The translations under genes were made by a program, and so were the position numbers. The notes below the pieces were generated by a model. That model had not been told where the DNA came from, did not search any database, and saw nothing but the letters and a program-made list of their open reading frames with translations. Shown here piece by piece: positions 42,829 through 50,531 of a DNA stretch of 64,000 nucleotides. Positions within the stretch are counted from its first letter, which is position 1. Each line of letters opens with the position of its first letter. The stretch covers positions 101,059 through 165,058 of the forward strand of contig CAYNML010000001.1 of the NCBI GenBank assembly GCA_964398185.1. The letters run 5' to 3'. Source of the stretch: Fen-1058 sp964398185 (GTDB taxonomy: Bacteria; Chloroflexota; Anaerolineae; Fen-1058).

Positions 42829-43928
42829 ATTACTCGTAGTTGACTCAACATCTCTGCCTTCAACGTTTCAAACGAGCCGTCCAGGATCGATTCACGGATC
42901 TGCCGCATGGTGTCCAGCAGGAAGTGCAGGTTGTGGATCGATGCCAGGTATAAGCCGAGAATTTCCTTGGAGACCATCAGGTGCCGGATGTAGCTGCGTG
43001 TGAAGTGCTGGCAGGCGTAGCAGGCGCAGCCTTCTTCAATGGGCGCGCGATCTTCGCTGAGTGATTGATTCCGCAGATTCAGGCGGCCGTTATGCGTGAA
43101 GGCTGCGCCGTGGCGCGCGAGGCGTGTGGGCAGCACGCAATCAAAAATATCGACGCCACGCGAGACCGCCTCGAAGAAATCTTCCAGTGTGCCGACACCC
43201 ATCAGGTAGCGCGGCTTGTTTTCGGGCAGCAGCCGATCGGTGAGATCGAGCACGGTGTGCATCTGCTCTTTCGTCTCACCCACGGCCAACCCGCCGATGG
43301 CGTAGCCGGGAAAATCGAGATCGATCAGGAAACGCGCCGACTGCTCGCGCAGATCGGGAAAGACGCCGCCCTGCACAATGCCGAACAGTGCTTGATCCGA
43401 TCGGGTGTGGACTTTCCGGCAGCGCTCGGCCCACAGGTGCGTGCGGCGCAGGGCTTTCTCGTTGTAGTCGCGCTGTGTGGGCGGGGCGCATTCGTCCAGC
43501 ACCATGATAATGTCCGCGCCCAGGTTCTCTTCGATCGACATCACTTTCTCCGGTGTGAAGCGGTGCGTGCTGCCGTCAAGGTGCGAGCGGAACGTCACGC
43601 CGTCGTCGTCGACCTTGCGCAGGTCTTGCAGCGAGAAGACCTGGAAGCCGCCGGAATCGGTCAACATTGGCCCGTCCCAGCCCATGAAGTGATGCAAGCC
43701 GCCCATGCACGCGATCAACTCGTCGCCGGGTCGAAGGTAGAGATGATAGGTGTTGGAGAGGACGAGCGTCGCGCCGAGTTCTTTGAGATCGCGCGGCGGC
43801 ACACCTTTGACGGTGGCGGCGGTGCCCACGGGCGCGAAGACGGGGGTGGGAATGTCGCCGTGCGGGGTGTGGAAGACTCCGGCGCGGGCGCGGCCCGCTT
43901 GCGCGAATTTTTCGTAGATGAAGATCAC
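42816..43928 (-). CDS. tgt: tRNA-guanine (queuine) transglycosylase
   Basis: This enzyme exchanges guanine-34 in the wobble position of tRNA-Asp, -Asn, -His and -Tyr for a queuosine precursor. The active-site part LTDSGGFQVFS carries the Asp that binds the base, GGLAVGE is typical, and the zinc site C-x-C-x2-C...H is seen in CACYACQHFTRSYIRHL. The predicted start is the GTG at 43928, 7 bases after the toxin gene's stop; the longer frame overlaps the toxin gene. Length (370 residues) is normal. No queuosine synthesis genes are near. The last codons lie in a palindrome. Confidence 0.95.
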   Translation of the reverse strand: MIFIYEKFAQAGRARAGVFHTPHGDIPTPVFAPVGTAATVKGVPPRDLKELGATLVLSNTYHLYLRPGDELIACMGGLHHFMGWDGPMLTDSGGFQVFSLQDLRKVDDDGVTFRSHLDGSTHRFTPEKVMSIEENLGADIIMVLDECAPPTQRDYNEKALRRTHLWAERCRKVHTRSDQALFGIVQGGVFPDLREQSARFLIDLDFPGYAIGGLAVGETKEQMHTVLDLTDRLLPENKPRYLMGVGTLEDFFEAVSRGVDIFDCVLPTRLARHGAAFTHNGRLNLRNQSLSEDRAPIEEGCACYACQHFTRSYIRHLMVSKEILGLYLASIHNLHFLLDTMRQIRESILDGSFETLKAEMLSQLRVMSNE

Positions 43929-43935
43929 GGATCTC

Positions 43936-44370
43936 TCACGGGGAAAGAATTTTGTCGGCCAAATCTGGGCGGACACGTTTGAAATCGTGGGCATTCAATG
44001 TCACGATTTGATCGGCATGAGCGAGCACGGCGGCTTGCAACAGTAGCGCATCATAGATCACGCCGCCTTTGATTTCAGCAGTGGCAAGTTGCTCAATGGT
44101 CAAGGCATAGTCGGTAACGGTGAGTGCGACAACTTCAAACTGCGCCATAACATCCTGGCGCAATAAGTTGTGCACGGCCTGCGGCGTCAAGCGTGGGCGG
44201 AGCGGAAAAGTGGAGAGCACCGAGTACAGCTCAGCCAGAGAATGAGCTGCCAGCACACCGCGTGCTGTGGCCGTTTTGATGCGCTGTAGCCATGGCTGAG
44301 CCTGCGCATGGGCCGGATGAACCTGCACTAAGGCGGCGATCAGGACCGAGGTGTCGAAAAAGACCTTCAT
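43936..44370 (-). CDS. PIN-domain toxin (VapC-like), pair 1
   Basis: The 144-residue ribonuclease of the PIN fold has the first acidic residue in FFDTSVLIAAL, the middle Glu in HSLAELYSVLS and the later Asp in VIYDALLLQAA and TLNAHDFKRV. These form the metal site that cleaves RNA. Its ATG overlaps the antitoxin stop by 4 bases. tgt follows 7 bases after its stop, so all three are likely cotranscribed. Confidence 0.88.
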   Translation of the reverse strand: MKVFFDTSVLIAALVQVHPAHAQAQPWLQRIKTATARGVLAAHSLAELYSVLSTFPLRPRLTPQAVHNLLRQDVMAQFEVVALTVTDYALTIEQLATAEIKGGVIYDALLLQAAVLAHADQIVTLNAHDFKRVRPDLADKILSP

Positions 44371-44645
44371 GGAATGGCTTGTCTCAGCAAAGCGCGAATG
44401 CGTCGCGCGCGGTCTTGTTGAACGATGTCCGTCACATCGCCGATTAGCTCGCCCGTCGCAACCAGGATGCCATCTTCCTCGACAAGAGCGGGTTGTTCCG
44501 TCTGCGGGCTGAGACGCACGTCGCCGTGTCCGCCTTCTTCGACAACAAAGGTCATTCCAGCTGTCAAACGAAGACGCTGCCTGAGATCGCGTGGAATCAA
44601 AATATGCCCTTGGTCATCTATCTGAACTGCAATGTCCTGAAGCAT
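44367..44645 (-). CDS. AbrB/SpoVT-type antitoxin, pair 1
   Basis: The 92-residue antitoxin has the N-terminal swapped-hairpin DNA-binding domain (HILIPRDLRQRLRLTAGMTF). An acidic C-terminal part follows that would wrap the PIN toxin. It probably represses its own operon. It lacks a clear ribosome site in the 12 bases upstream. Confidence 0.85.
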   Translation of the reverse strand: MLQDIAVQIDDQGHILIPRDLRQRLRLTAGMTFVVEEGGHGDVRLSPQTEQPALVEEDGILVATGELIGDVTDIVQQDRARRIRALLRQAIP

Positions 44646-44729
44646 TACCCCCCCTACTGCCAGAAGTTTAGTTATGCTGTCGGCTCAAACTGACTGGCGC
44701 TTTAAGCTAATTATAGCATGGTGATGTCA

Positions 44730-44805
44730 GCGGATGGGCGCGAATCAACGAATCAGCGAATCAGCGGATAAGGTCTTCAGCGGATAACAAGCGGATAAGC
44801 GGATG
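44730..44805. repeat. Irregular direct repeats of GCGGAT[AG]
   Basis: Five copies of GCGGAT[AG] lie within 76 bases, mixed with CGAATCA units (three copies). Spacing is uneven. They lie between the antitoxin start and the alr promoter in a 220-base gap with no gene and may be a worn interspersed repeat or binding sites. Confidence 0.45.
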
Positions 44806-44828
44806 TTCACCGCGTGGCGAGGAGGTAG

Positions 44829-44837
44829 TGCTATACT
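44829..44837 (+). promoter_or_regulatory. Extended -10 promoter for alr
   Basis: TGC-TATACT forms an extended -10 element, 28 bases before the chosen alr start. No -35 with proper spacing is clear. Confidence 0.5.
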
Positions 44838-44865
44838 TGCGCCATCCTTGTGCGGTGTACATGTT

Positions 44866-46020
44866 ATGAGCGAATCAATCAGAAATCAGAAATCAGAAAT
44901 CAGAAATCCTCCTCGCCCCACCTGGGCTGAAATCGATTTGCTGGCGTCCGAATATAACATTCGTCGCATCCGCAGTCTACTCGCGCCCAACGTCAAAGTG
45001 TTGGCGATGATCAAGGCCGAAGCTTACGGGCACGGCATGGCGGGCGTCGCGCGCGCGGCGGAGCGGGCCGGGGCGTCGATGCTGGGCTTTGCGTCTTTAT
45101 CGGAGGCGCTGGCGCTAGATGAAGCGCGTTCGCTGCCGCGCCTTGTCGTGGGCTGGACGCCGGGCTGGCTGGCCGAGTTGGCAATTCAGAACGCGGTGGC
45201 GTGCATGGTGTGCGATCTGGAGACGGCGAGTGAGTTCGCGCGTGCGGCGCAAGCGATCGGCAAACCGGCGCGCGTGCACGTGAAGGTGGATACCGGGATG
45301 CATCGCCTGGGTTTCATGCCCGATGAGGCGGTGGACGCGATTGCGAAGATTGCCTCGATGGAAGGGCTGGTGCTGGAAGGCGTCTTCACGCACTTCGCCA
45401 AAGCCGATGAGGCCGATCCATCTTACACCTTCGGCCAGTTCGAGAAGTTCAAGCGGATTTTGAGCGAGATCGAAGCGCGCGGCATTCACATCCCGATCAA
45501 GCACTGCGCCAACTCGCCGACGATTCTGCGCTTCCCCGAAATGCATCTCGACATGGTGCGGCCCGGCATCATCCTGCACGGCCTCGATCCGAGTGACGAG
45601 GTGCCATGTCCCAGCGATTTCAAACCGGTGCTGACGTTGAAGACGCTGGTCGCCTCGGTGAAGGTGCTGCCGCCGGGATCGCCGGTGTCGTATGGGGGAA
45701 CCTATATCACGCCGGGGCACGAGCGGATCGCCGTGATCCCGATCGGGTATGCGGACGGCTTCCGGCGCAAGCCCCACAATTGGGGCGAGGTGCTGGTGCG
45801 CGGCCAGCGCGCGGCGATCGTCGGGCGGGTGTGCATGGATCAGTGCATGATCAACGTGACGCACATCCCGGAAGTGCAGCTGAGGGACGAGGTGGTGCTC
45901 ATCGGGGCGCAGGGGGCCGATCGGATACGGGCCGAGGACGTGGCGGTGCGGCTCGGCACGAATAATTATGAGACGACTTCGCTGGTGATGGCACGCGTGC
46001 CGCGTATCTATCGTGAATAG
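44866..46020 (+). CDS. alr: Alanine racemase
   Basis: This PLP enzyme interconverts L- and D-alanine for cell-wall synthesis. The PLP lysine lies in VLAMIKAEAYGHG, close to the N-terminus, and the catalytic tyrosine in PVSYGGTYITPG, near residue 265 of the usual numbering. The length is 384 residues. The start is the ATG of MSESIRN. The first 12 residues (IRNQKSEIRN) are encoded by a 7-base tandem repeat and are not part of the fold, which begins at RPTWAEIDL. No ribosome site is visible. The toxin-antitoxin pairs on both sides are unrelated. Confidence 0.93.
   Translation: MSESIRNQKSEIRNPPRPTWAEIDLLASEYNIRRIRSLLAPNVKVLAMIKAEAYGHGMAGVARAAERAGASMLGFASLSEALALDEARSLPRLVVGWTPGWLAELAIQNAVACMVCDLETASEFARAAQAIGKPARVHVKVDTGMHRLGFMPDEAVDAIAKIASMEGLVLEGVFTHFAKADEADPSYTFGQFEKFKRILSEIEARGIHIPIKHCANSPTILRFPEMHLDMVRPGIILHGLDPSDEVPCPSDFKPVLTLKTLVASVKVLPPGSPVSYGGTYITPGHERIAVIPIGYADGFRRKPHNWGEVLVRGQRAAIVGRVCMDQCMINVTHIPEVQLRDEVVLIGAQGADRIRAEDVAVRLGTNNYETTSLVMARVPRIYRE
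44881..44908. repeat. Four tandem copies of AGAAATC in the 5' end of alr
   Basis: Four perfect, adjacent copies of a 7-base unit lie 5 codons after the alr start. Since 7 is not a multiple of 3, gain or loss of one unit shifts the frame. A related stretch (AAATCAGAAATC on the minus strand) lies just before the transporter gene at 61318. Confidence 0.8.
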
Positions 46021-46049
46021 CGGTGTATAATGACATGGGGAGGTGGATC

Positions 46050-46277
46050 ATGCTCTCAACCATCGAAACGACGGTGCTGCCGGGCGGTCGCATTGAAATC
46101 AGTTCGCCTGATTTGAAGCCGGGGCGAAAGGTTACCGTCTGGATCATGCCAGAGATCGAGCAAGCCGAGCGCCGTTCCCTGACGGAAATTCTGGCCGGTT
46201 ATCCCGGCGGGCAGTTGTTCAAAACCGCCGAGGAAGTTGATGCTTACATCCGCGAGGAACGCGATTCATGGGCCTGA
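46050..46277 (+). CDS. Antitoxin-like protein, pair 2
   Basis: The 75-residue protein has a strong ribosome site (GGGGAGGTGG) and a TATAAT at 46026-46031, just downstream of alr. The N-terminal hairpin (TTVLPGGRIEISSPDLKPG) resembles an AbrB/Phd-like fold, and the acidic C-terminus (KTAEEVDAYIREERDSW) would bind the toxin. Its stop overlaps the next gene's start by 10 bases. Confidence 0.75.
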   Translation: MLSTIETTVLPGGRIEISSPDLKPGRKVTVWIMPEIEQAERRSLTEILAGYPGGQLFKTAEEVDAYIREERDSWA

Positions 46278-46717
46278 TCAGTTTGCCGGGCGCCGGGATC
46301 GTCTACGTGGATGCCAACTCGATCATTTATCGGATTGAGCAGGTAGCACCTTATCTGGCGGTGACGGCGCCGCTCTGGAATGCTTTGGATGCTGGTCAAC
46401 AAGAAATAGCGACCAGTGAGTTGAGTGTTTTGGAAGTGTTGGTTAAGCCGATCCAGGCAGGCAATGCGCGTCTTGAAGATTTGTTTCGGCGGGCGCTGTA
46501 CAATACGCGAGGCTTTACCTTGATACCGATCGATCGGTTCGTATTGGAGGAAGCCGCCCGCTTACGCGCGCACCATGGCTTGAAGACGCCCGATGCCTTG
46601 CACGCTGCATCGGCGCTGCTGGCGCGCTGTACGTTGTTTGTGACTAATGATCCGGCTTTCCGGCGCGTACCGGGCCTGCCGGTCGTGGTGTTGTATGAAG
46701 TTGCGGCTGCGCCGTAA
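46268..46717 (+). CDS. PIN-domain toxin (VapC-like), pair 2
   Basis: The 149-residue PIN protein has Asp in VYVDANSIIYRIE, Glu in ATSELSVLEVLV, Asp in TPDALHAASAL and the late Asp in LFVTNDPAFRRV. It follows the antitoxin with a 10-base overlap. It is a different subtype from the PIN protein at 43936, with little sequence in common beyond the fold. Confidence 0.86.
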   Translation: MGLISLPGAGIVYVDANSIIYRIEQVAPYLAVTAPLWNALDAGQQEIATSELSVLEVLVKPIQAGNARLEDLFRRALYNTRGFTLIPIDRFVLEEAARLRAHHGLKTPDALHAASALLARCTLFVTNDPAFRRVPGLPVVVLYEVAAAP

Positions 46718-46750
46718 CAAACGACATTGCCTACTTGTGACGATCGGCGT

Positions 46751-46779
46751 TTGACACCAACGCGCCAATTGACTACAAT
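46751..46779 (+). promoter_or_regulatory. Promoter of the glycine cleavage operon
   Basis: TTGACA and TACAAT are separated by exactly 17 bases. The expected start near 46786 leaves a leader of about 235 bases that contains the riboswitch. Confidence 0.75.
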
Positions 46780-46812
46780 CACCTTGTAGTTCTGCATGAT
46801 GCGTCGGCAGCA

Positions 46813-46912
46813 CAGGAGAGTGTGGATCTGCGATCGATTGGATCACTGATCCGCCACCGAAGGGGCAAGTCGATCGATGGCTGAATCGATGCGGCGAAAC
46901 TCTCAGGTCCAG
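46813..46912 (+). promoter_or_regulatory. Glycine riboswitch (single aptamer)
   Basis: The conserved core is plain: GGAGAG at 46815-46820, CCGCCACCGAAGGGGCAAG in the middle and GAAACTCTCAGG near the end, closing the P1 stem with GAGAG/CTCTC. Only one aptamer is present, unlike the common tandem form. It is followed by a terminator and then gcvH, so glycine is expected to prevent termination and switch on glycine breakdown. Confidence 0.93.
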
Positions 46913-46947
46913 CAACTCTGCCGCCGAATCTCCTGAAGGTCGTTCGA

Positions 46948-46986
46948 CAGGAGACACACAGCACCTGTGTGTCTCCTGTTTTCTTT
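46948..46986 (+). terminator. Riboswitch expression-platform terminator
   Basis: A 14-bp perfect stem (CAGGAGACACACAG and complement) with a 3-base loop is followed by TTTTCTTT. An upstream TCTCCTG (46929-46935) can pair with the CAGGAGA at its 5' side, forming an antiterminator. Confidence 0.92.
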
Positions 46987-47020
46987 AATCAAATCCAAAA
47001 ATTCACCTAGGAGCGAGGCC

Positions 47021-47407
47021 ATGAATTTCCCCAGCGATCTGAAGTACACCAAGTCCGACGAGTGGATCCGCGTCACAGGCAGTGAAGCGGAAGCGGGCAT
47101 CACCGATTACGCGCAGAGCCACCTGAGCGACATCGTCTACGTGGAACTGCCGGAAGTCGGCGCGGAGTTCAAGCAGGGCACGCCCTTCGGCTCGATCGAG
47201 TCGGTGAAGGCGGCGTCCGACATGAACCTGCCGGCCAGCGGCACGATCACGGCAGTGAATGAGGGCCTGTCAGATACGCCCGAAGTCGTCAACAGCGATC
47301 CGTATGGCAAGGGCTGGATCGTGAAATTCACGCTGAGCGATCCGAGTGAACTGGGCAGCCTGATGGACGCGGCAGCGTACGAAGCATACTGCAACGAACG
47401 TGGCTAG
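47021..47407 (+). CDS. gcvH: Glycine cleavage system H protein
   Basis: The H protein carries the aminomethyl group on a lipoyl arm between the P, T and L proteins. The lipoylated lysine is Lys63 in SIESVKAAS. Its length of 128 residues is normal. AGGAG lies 8 bases before the ATG; the longer frame would run back into the terminator. It is first in the operon behind the glycine riboswitch. Confidence 0.95.
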   Translation: MNFPSDLKYTKSDEWIRVTGSEAEAGITDYAQSHLSDIVYVELPEVGAEFKQGTPFGSIESVKAASDMNLPASGTITAVNEGLSDTPEVVNSDPYGKGWIVKFTLSDPSELGSLMDAAAYEAYCNERG

Positions 47408-47416
47408 GACGCATCC

Positions 47417-47501
47417 GTCATTGCGAGCGCTTTTCGCGAAGCAATCTTTCTGCCAATCAACGTGAGATTGCTTCGTCGCATACAGCGCTCCTCGCAATGA
47501 C
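47417..47501. repeat. Palindromic interspersed element, GTCATTGCGAG family, copy C
   Basis: The 85-base element has the same 11-bp ends as copies A and B, with GAAGCAATC and GATTGCTTC inside. It fills the gap between gcvH and gcvPA within an operon, so it is transcribed and will fold in the mRNA. Confidence 0.85.
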
Positions 47502-47524
47502 GTTCGTCTATCAAGGAGTCCCTT

Positions 47525-48874
47525 ATGACCTACATCCCACACACCGACGCCAATCGCCAGGAAATGCTCGCTGCGATCGGCGTCAAATCACTGGAGGAGT
47601 TGTTCCCGGCCGTGCCGGACAAGCACAAGTTTCCCGAATTGCGTCTGCCCGAAGCGCTTTCTGAAATGGAAACGTTCTGGGAGATGCAGGGCCTCAGCGA
47701 AGCCAACGCCGATGTGAATCACTACGCGTGCTTCCTGGGTGCGGGCGCGTACAACCATTACGTGCCGCACACTGTCGATTACGTGCTGCGCCGCGGCGAG
47801 TTCTATACGGCGTACACGCCCTATCAACCCGAAGTCAGCCAGGGCACGCTGCAAGCGATGTTCGAATATCAGTCGATGATTTGCCAGTTGACGGGCATGG
47901 ACGTGAGCAATGCCAGTCACTACGACGGCGCAACCTCGCTGGCCGAGGGCGTGCTGCTGGCGTTGAATTCGGCCAAGGGCAATCGCAAGAAAGTGGTGAT
48001 CTCCCCGGCGGTTCATCCCCAGTACCGATCGGTGCTCCGCACCTATACGCAGGGCATGGGCTTGAACATCGTGGGCGATGACAACCTCAAGGCCGATGTC
48101 GCCGATCTGGTGAAGTTGCTCGACAAGGACACGGCTTGCCTCGTCGTGCAGTCACCGAATTTCTTCGGCCAGATCGAGAATATGCAGGGCGTGGCCGACG
48201 CCGTGCATGCGGTGGGCGCGCTCTTGATCGTCGCCACCGATCCGATCGGGTTGGGGATGCTCACGCCGCCCGGCGAGTATGGCGCGGACGTGGTGGTGGC
48301 CGAAGGTCAGCCGCTGGGCATTCCCATGTCGTACGGCGGGCCGTATCTGGGTATCTTTGCGACGAAGAATGCTTACGTCCGCAAGATGGCCGGCCGCTTG
48401 GTGGGCGAAACGATCGACGCCGACGGCAAGCGCGGCTTTGTGCTGACCTTGTCCACGCGCGAGCAGCACATCCGCCGCGAGAAGGCCACGTCCAATATCT
48501 GCACCAATCAAGGTCTGCTGGCGCTGGCCGCCTCGGTGTACCTGGCGACGATGGGCAAGTGCGGACTGGACACGGTGGCGCGGCTGTGTTGGCACAAGAG
48601 CCACTATGCCGCCAAGCGCATCGGCAACCTCAAGGGCTTCAGCGTGTTGAGCAACAAGCCGTTCTTCAAAGAGTTCGTGGTCAAGATGCCGAAGCCGATC
48701 GAGGCGGTGAACGAATTTCTGCTGGACGAGTTCGACATCATCGGCGGGTACGATCTGGGGCAGGACTATCCGCACCTGAAGAATCATATGCTGATCGCGG
48801 TGACCGAGACGAACAACAAGACCGAGATCGATGATTTGGTCGAGGGACTGAAGGAGGCCGCCGAGCAACTGTAA
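47525..48874 (+). CDS. gcvPA: Glycine dehydrogenase (decarboxylating) subunit 1
   Basis: This is the N-terminal half of the split P protein, 449 residues, which with GcvPB decarboxylates glycine using PLP. It begins with the usual MTYIPHTDANRQEMLAAIGV and contains GAGAYNHYVPHTVDYVLRRG, and the C-terminal half carries GRLVGETIDADGKRGFVLTL. The start has AAGGAG 6 bases upstream. PLP attachment is on the partner subunit. Confidence 0.96.
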   Translation: MTYIPHTDANRQEMLAAIGVKSLEELFPAVPDKHKFPELRLPEALSEMETFWEMQGLSEANADVNHYACFLGAGAYNHYVPHTVDYVLRRGEFYTAYTPYQPEVSQGTLQAMFEYQSMICQLTGMDVSNASHYDGATSLAEGVLLALNSAKGNRKKVVISPAVHPQYRSVLRTYTQGMGLNIVGDDNLKADVADLVKLLDKDTACLVVQSPNFFGQIENMQGVADAVHAVGALLIVATDPIGLGMLTPPGEYGADVVVAEGQPLGIPMSYGGPYLGIFATKNAYVRKMAGRLVGETIDADGKRGFVLTLSTREQHIRREKATSNICTNQGLLALAASVYLATMGKCGLDTVARLCWHKSHYAAKRIGNLKGFSVLSNKPFFKEFVVKMPKPIEAVNEFLLDEFDIIGGYDLGQDYPHLKNHMLIAVTETNNKTEIDDLVEGLKEAAEQL

Positions 48875-48941
48875 TCCACGGATTACACAGATTACACGGC
48901 TGATCCTTGATGTTCCGTGTTAATCCGTGAAATCTGTGGTT
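48873..48941. repeat. Imperfect palindrome between gcvPA and gcvPB
   Basis: AATCCACGGATTACACAG and the following bases match the complement of the CCGTGTTAATCCGTGAAATC stretch with a few differences. It starts at the gcvPA stop codon and is transcribed within the operon. The CCACGGATT units resemble the GATCCACGAATC element at 23018. Confidence 0.6.
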
Positions 48942-48951
48942 GGGGCGGAAA

Positions 48952-50439
48952 ATGACCATGAACCAACAAGAACCTTTGATCTACGAAATCAGTTCACCCG
49001 GCCGCTGCGGCGTGACGATGCCGCTGCCCGATGTGCCCGAGACCGACATCCCGGCCGAGTTGTGCCGCAAGGATCTGGGCCTGCCGGAATTGGCGCAGAT
49101 CGACGTGGTGCGCCACTATCTGCACCTGTCGCAGTTGAACTACAGCATCGACGGCGGCTTTTATCCGCTCGGCTCGTGCACGATGAAGTTCAACCCCAAG
49201 ATCAATGAAGACGCCGCGCGCCTGCCGGGCTACGCCTTCACGCATCCGCTGCAAGACCCGCTGACCGTGCAGGGCAACCTGGCGATCATGTTCCACTTGC
49301 AAGAGTGGCTCAAAGAGATCGGCGGCTTTGCGGCTGTGACGCTGCAACCGGCGGCGGGCGCACACGGCGAGTTCACCGGCATCCTGATCATGCGCGCCTA
49401 TCATCTCGATCGCGGCGACACCAAGCGTAACGTGATCTTGATCCCCGACTCAGCGCACGGGACCAATCCGGCTTCGTCGGCGATGAGCGGCTTCGTCGTG
49501 AAGCAGCTGCCCTCCGATGAGCGCGGCAACATTGATCTGAACGCGCTGCGCGCGGCGTGCGATGACACCGTCGTCGGCTTGATGCTCACCAATCCCAACA
49601 CGCTGGGCTTGTTCGAGGAGCATCTTGAGGAAGTGGTGAACCTGGTGCACGGCTGCGGCGGCTTGATGTACGGCGACGGCGCGAACCTGAACGCGCTGGT
49701 GGGCATCGCCCGACCGGGCGATCTGGGCTTCGACGTGATGCACTACAACCTGCACAAGACGTTCAGCACGCCGCACGGCGGCGGCGGCCCGGGCAGCGGC
49801 CCGGTGGGCGTGGGCGAGAAGCTGGTGGACTTCCTGCCCGGCCCGATCGTGAATGTGACCTTCCCGGACGGTGAGGATGAGACGCCGTTGTACATGTTCA
49901 GCGAGCCGAAGAAATCGATCGGGCGGGTGAAGTCCTTCAACGGCAACTTCGGTATGCTGGTGCGCGCCTACACGTACATGCGCGTACACGGGCCGGACGG
50001 GCTGAAGGCCAATTCAATGTATGCCGTGCTGAACGCCAACTATCTGCGTGTGAAGCTGCGCGACAAATATCCCGTGCCCTACGATCGCATCTGCATGCAC
50101 GAGTTCGTATGCCAGGGCAAGTTTGAAGGCAGCGACGTGCGCGCGCTGGATGTGAGCAAGCGCCTGATGGACTACAACTTCCATCCGCCGACGAACTATT
50201 TCCCGTTAATCGTGCCGGAAGCGTTGATGATCGAGCCGACGGAGACGGAGAGCAAGGAAACGCTCGATCAGTTCATCGACGCGATGCGGAAGATTGCGGA
50301 TGAGGCGGTGAAGGAGCCGGAATTGCTGCACTCTGCGCCGCATCACACGCCCGTCAAGCGGCTGGATGAAGTGAAGGCCGCGAAGGATCTGGTGTTGTGC
50401 TGTATGCCGGCGGAGTTTGAAGCGAAGGTTGCGGCGTAA
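48952..50439 (+). CDS. gcvPB: Glycine dehydrogenase (decarboxylating) subunit 2
   Basis: This is the C-terminal half of the split P protein, 495 residues. The PLP lysine is Lys269 in HYNLHKTFSTPHGGGGPG. The N-terminal GGFYPLGSCTMKFNPK, with the active-site region typical of the family, is present. Two ATG codons (48952 and 48958) are possible starts; the ribosome site is weak (GGCGGAA). gcvT and lpd are not in the window, so they must be encoded elsewhere. Confidence 0.96.
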   Translation: MTMNQQEPLIYEISSPGRCGVTMPLPDVPETDIPAELCRKDLGLPELAQIDVVRHYLHLSQLNYSIDGGFYPLGSCTMKFNPKINEDAARLPGYAFTHPLQDPLTVQGNLAIMFHLQEWLKEIGGFAAVTLQPAAGAHGEFTGILIMRAYHLDRGDTKRNVILIPDSAHGTNPASSAMSGFVVKQLPSDERGNIDLNALRAACDDTVVGLMLTNPNTLGLFEEHLEEVVNLVHGCGGLMYGDGANLNALVGIARPGDLGFDVMHYNLHKTFSTPHGGGGPGSGPVGVGEKLVDFLPGPIVNVTFPDGEDETPLYMFSEPKKSIGRVKSFNGNFGMLVRAYTYMRVHGPDGLKANSMYAVLNANYLRVKLRDKYPVPYDRICMHEFVCQGKFEGSDVRALDVSKRLMDYNFHPPTNYFPLIVPEALMIEPTETESKETLDQFIDAMRKIADEAVKEPELLHSAPHHTPVKRLDEVKAAKDLVLCCMPAEFEAKVAA

Positions 50440-50472
50440 AGCGATCCACGAATTACACGAATTGCACGAAGC

Positions 50473-50508
50473 ACACGAGGCGGTCTCGAATGAGAGATCG
50501 CCTCGTGT
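50473..50508. terminator. Hairpin between convergent gcvPB and P/T-rich protein gene
   Basis: A 10-bp stem (ACACGAGGCG and CGCCTCGTGT) has further short pairing inside. No good T-run follows on either strand. It lies in the 92-base gap between the two convergent genes and is preceded by a CCACGAATTACACGAATT repeat-like stretch. Confidence 0.5.
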
Positions 50509-50531
50509 TGTTGGGCCAGTTGACCACTTGC

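Noticed and set aside
44700..44810. CRISPR-like array in the GCGGATAA repeats
   Set aside because: Units are 7-8 bases with uneven spacing of 8-34 bases and no spacers of constant length, and no cas gene is present.
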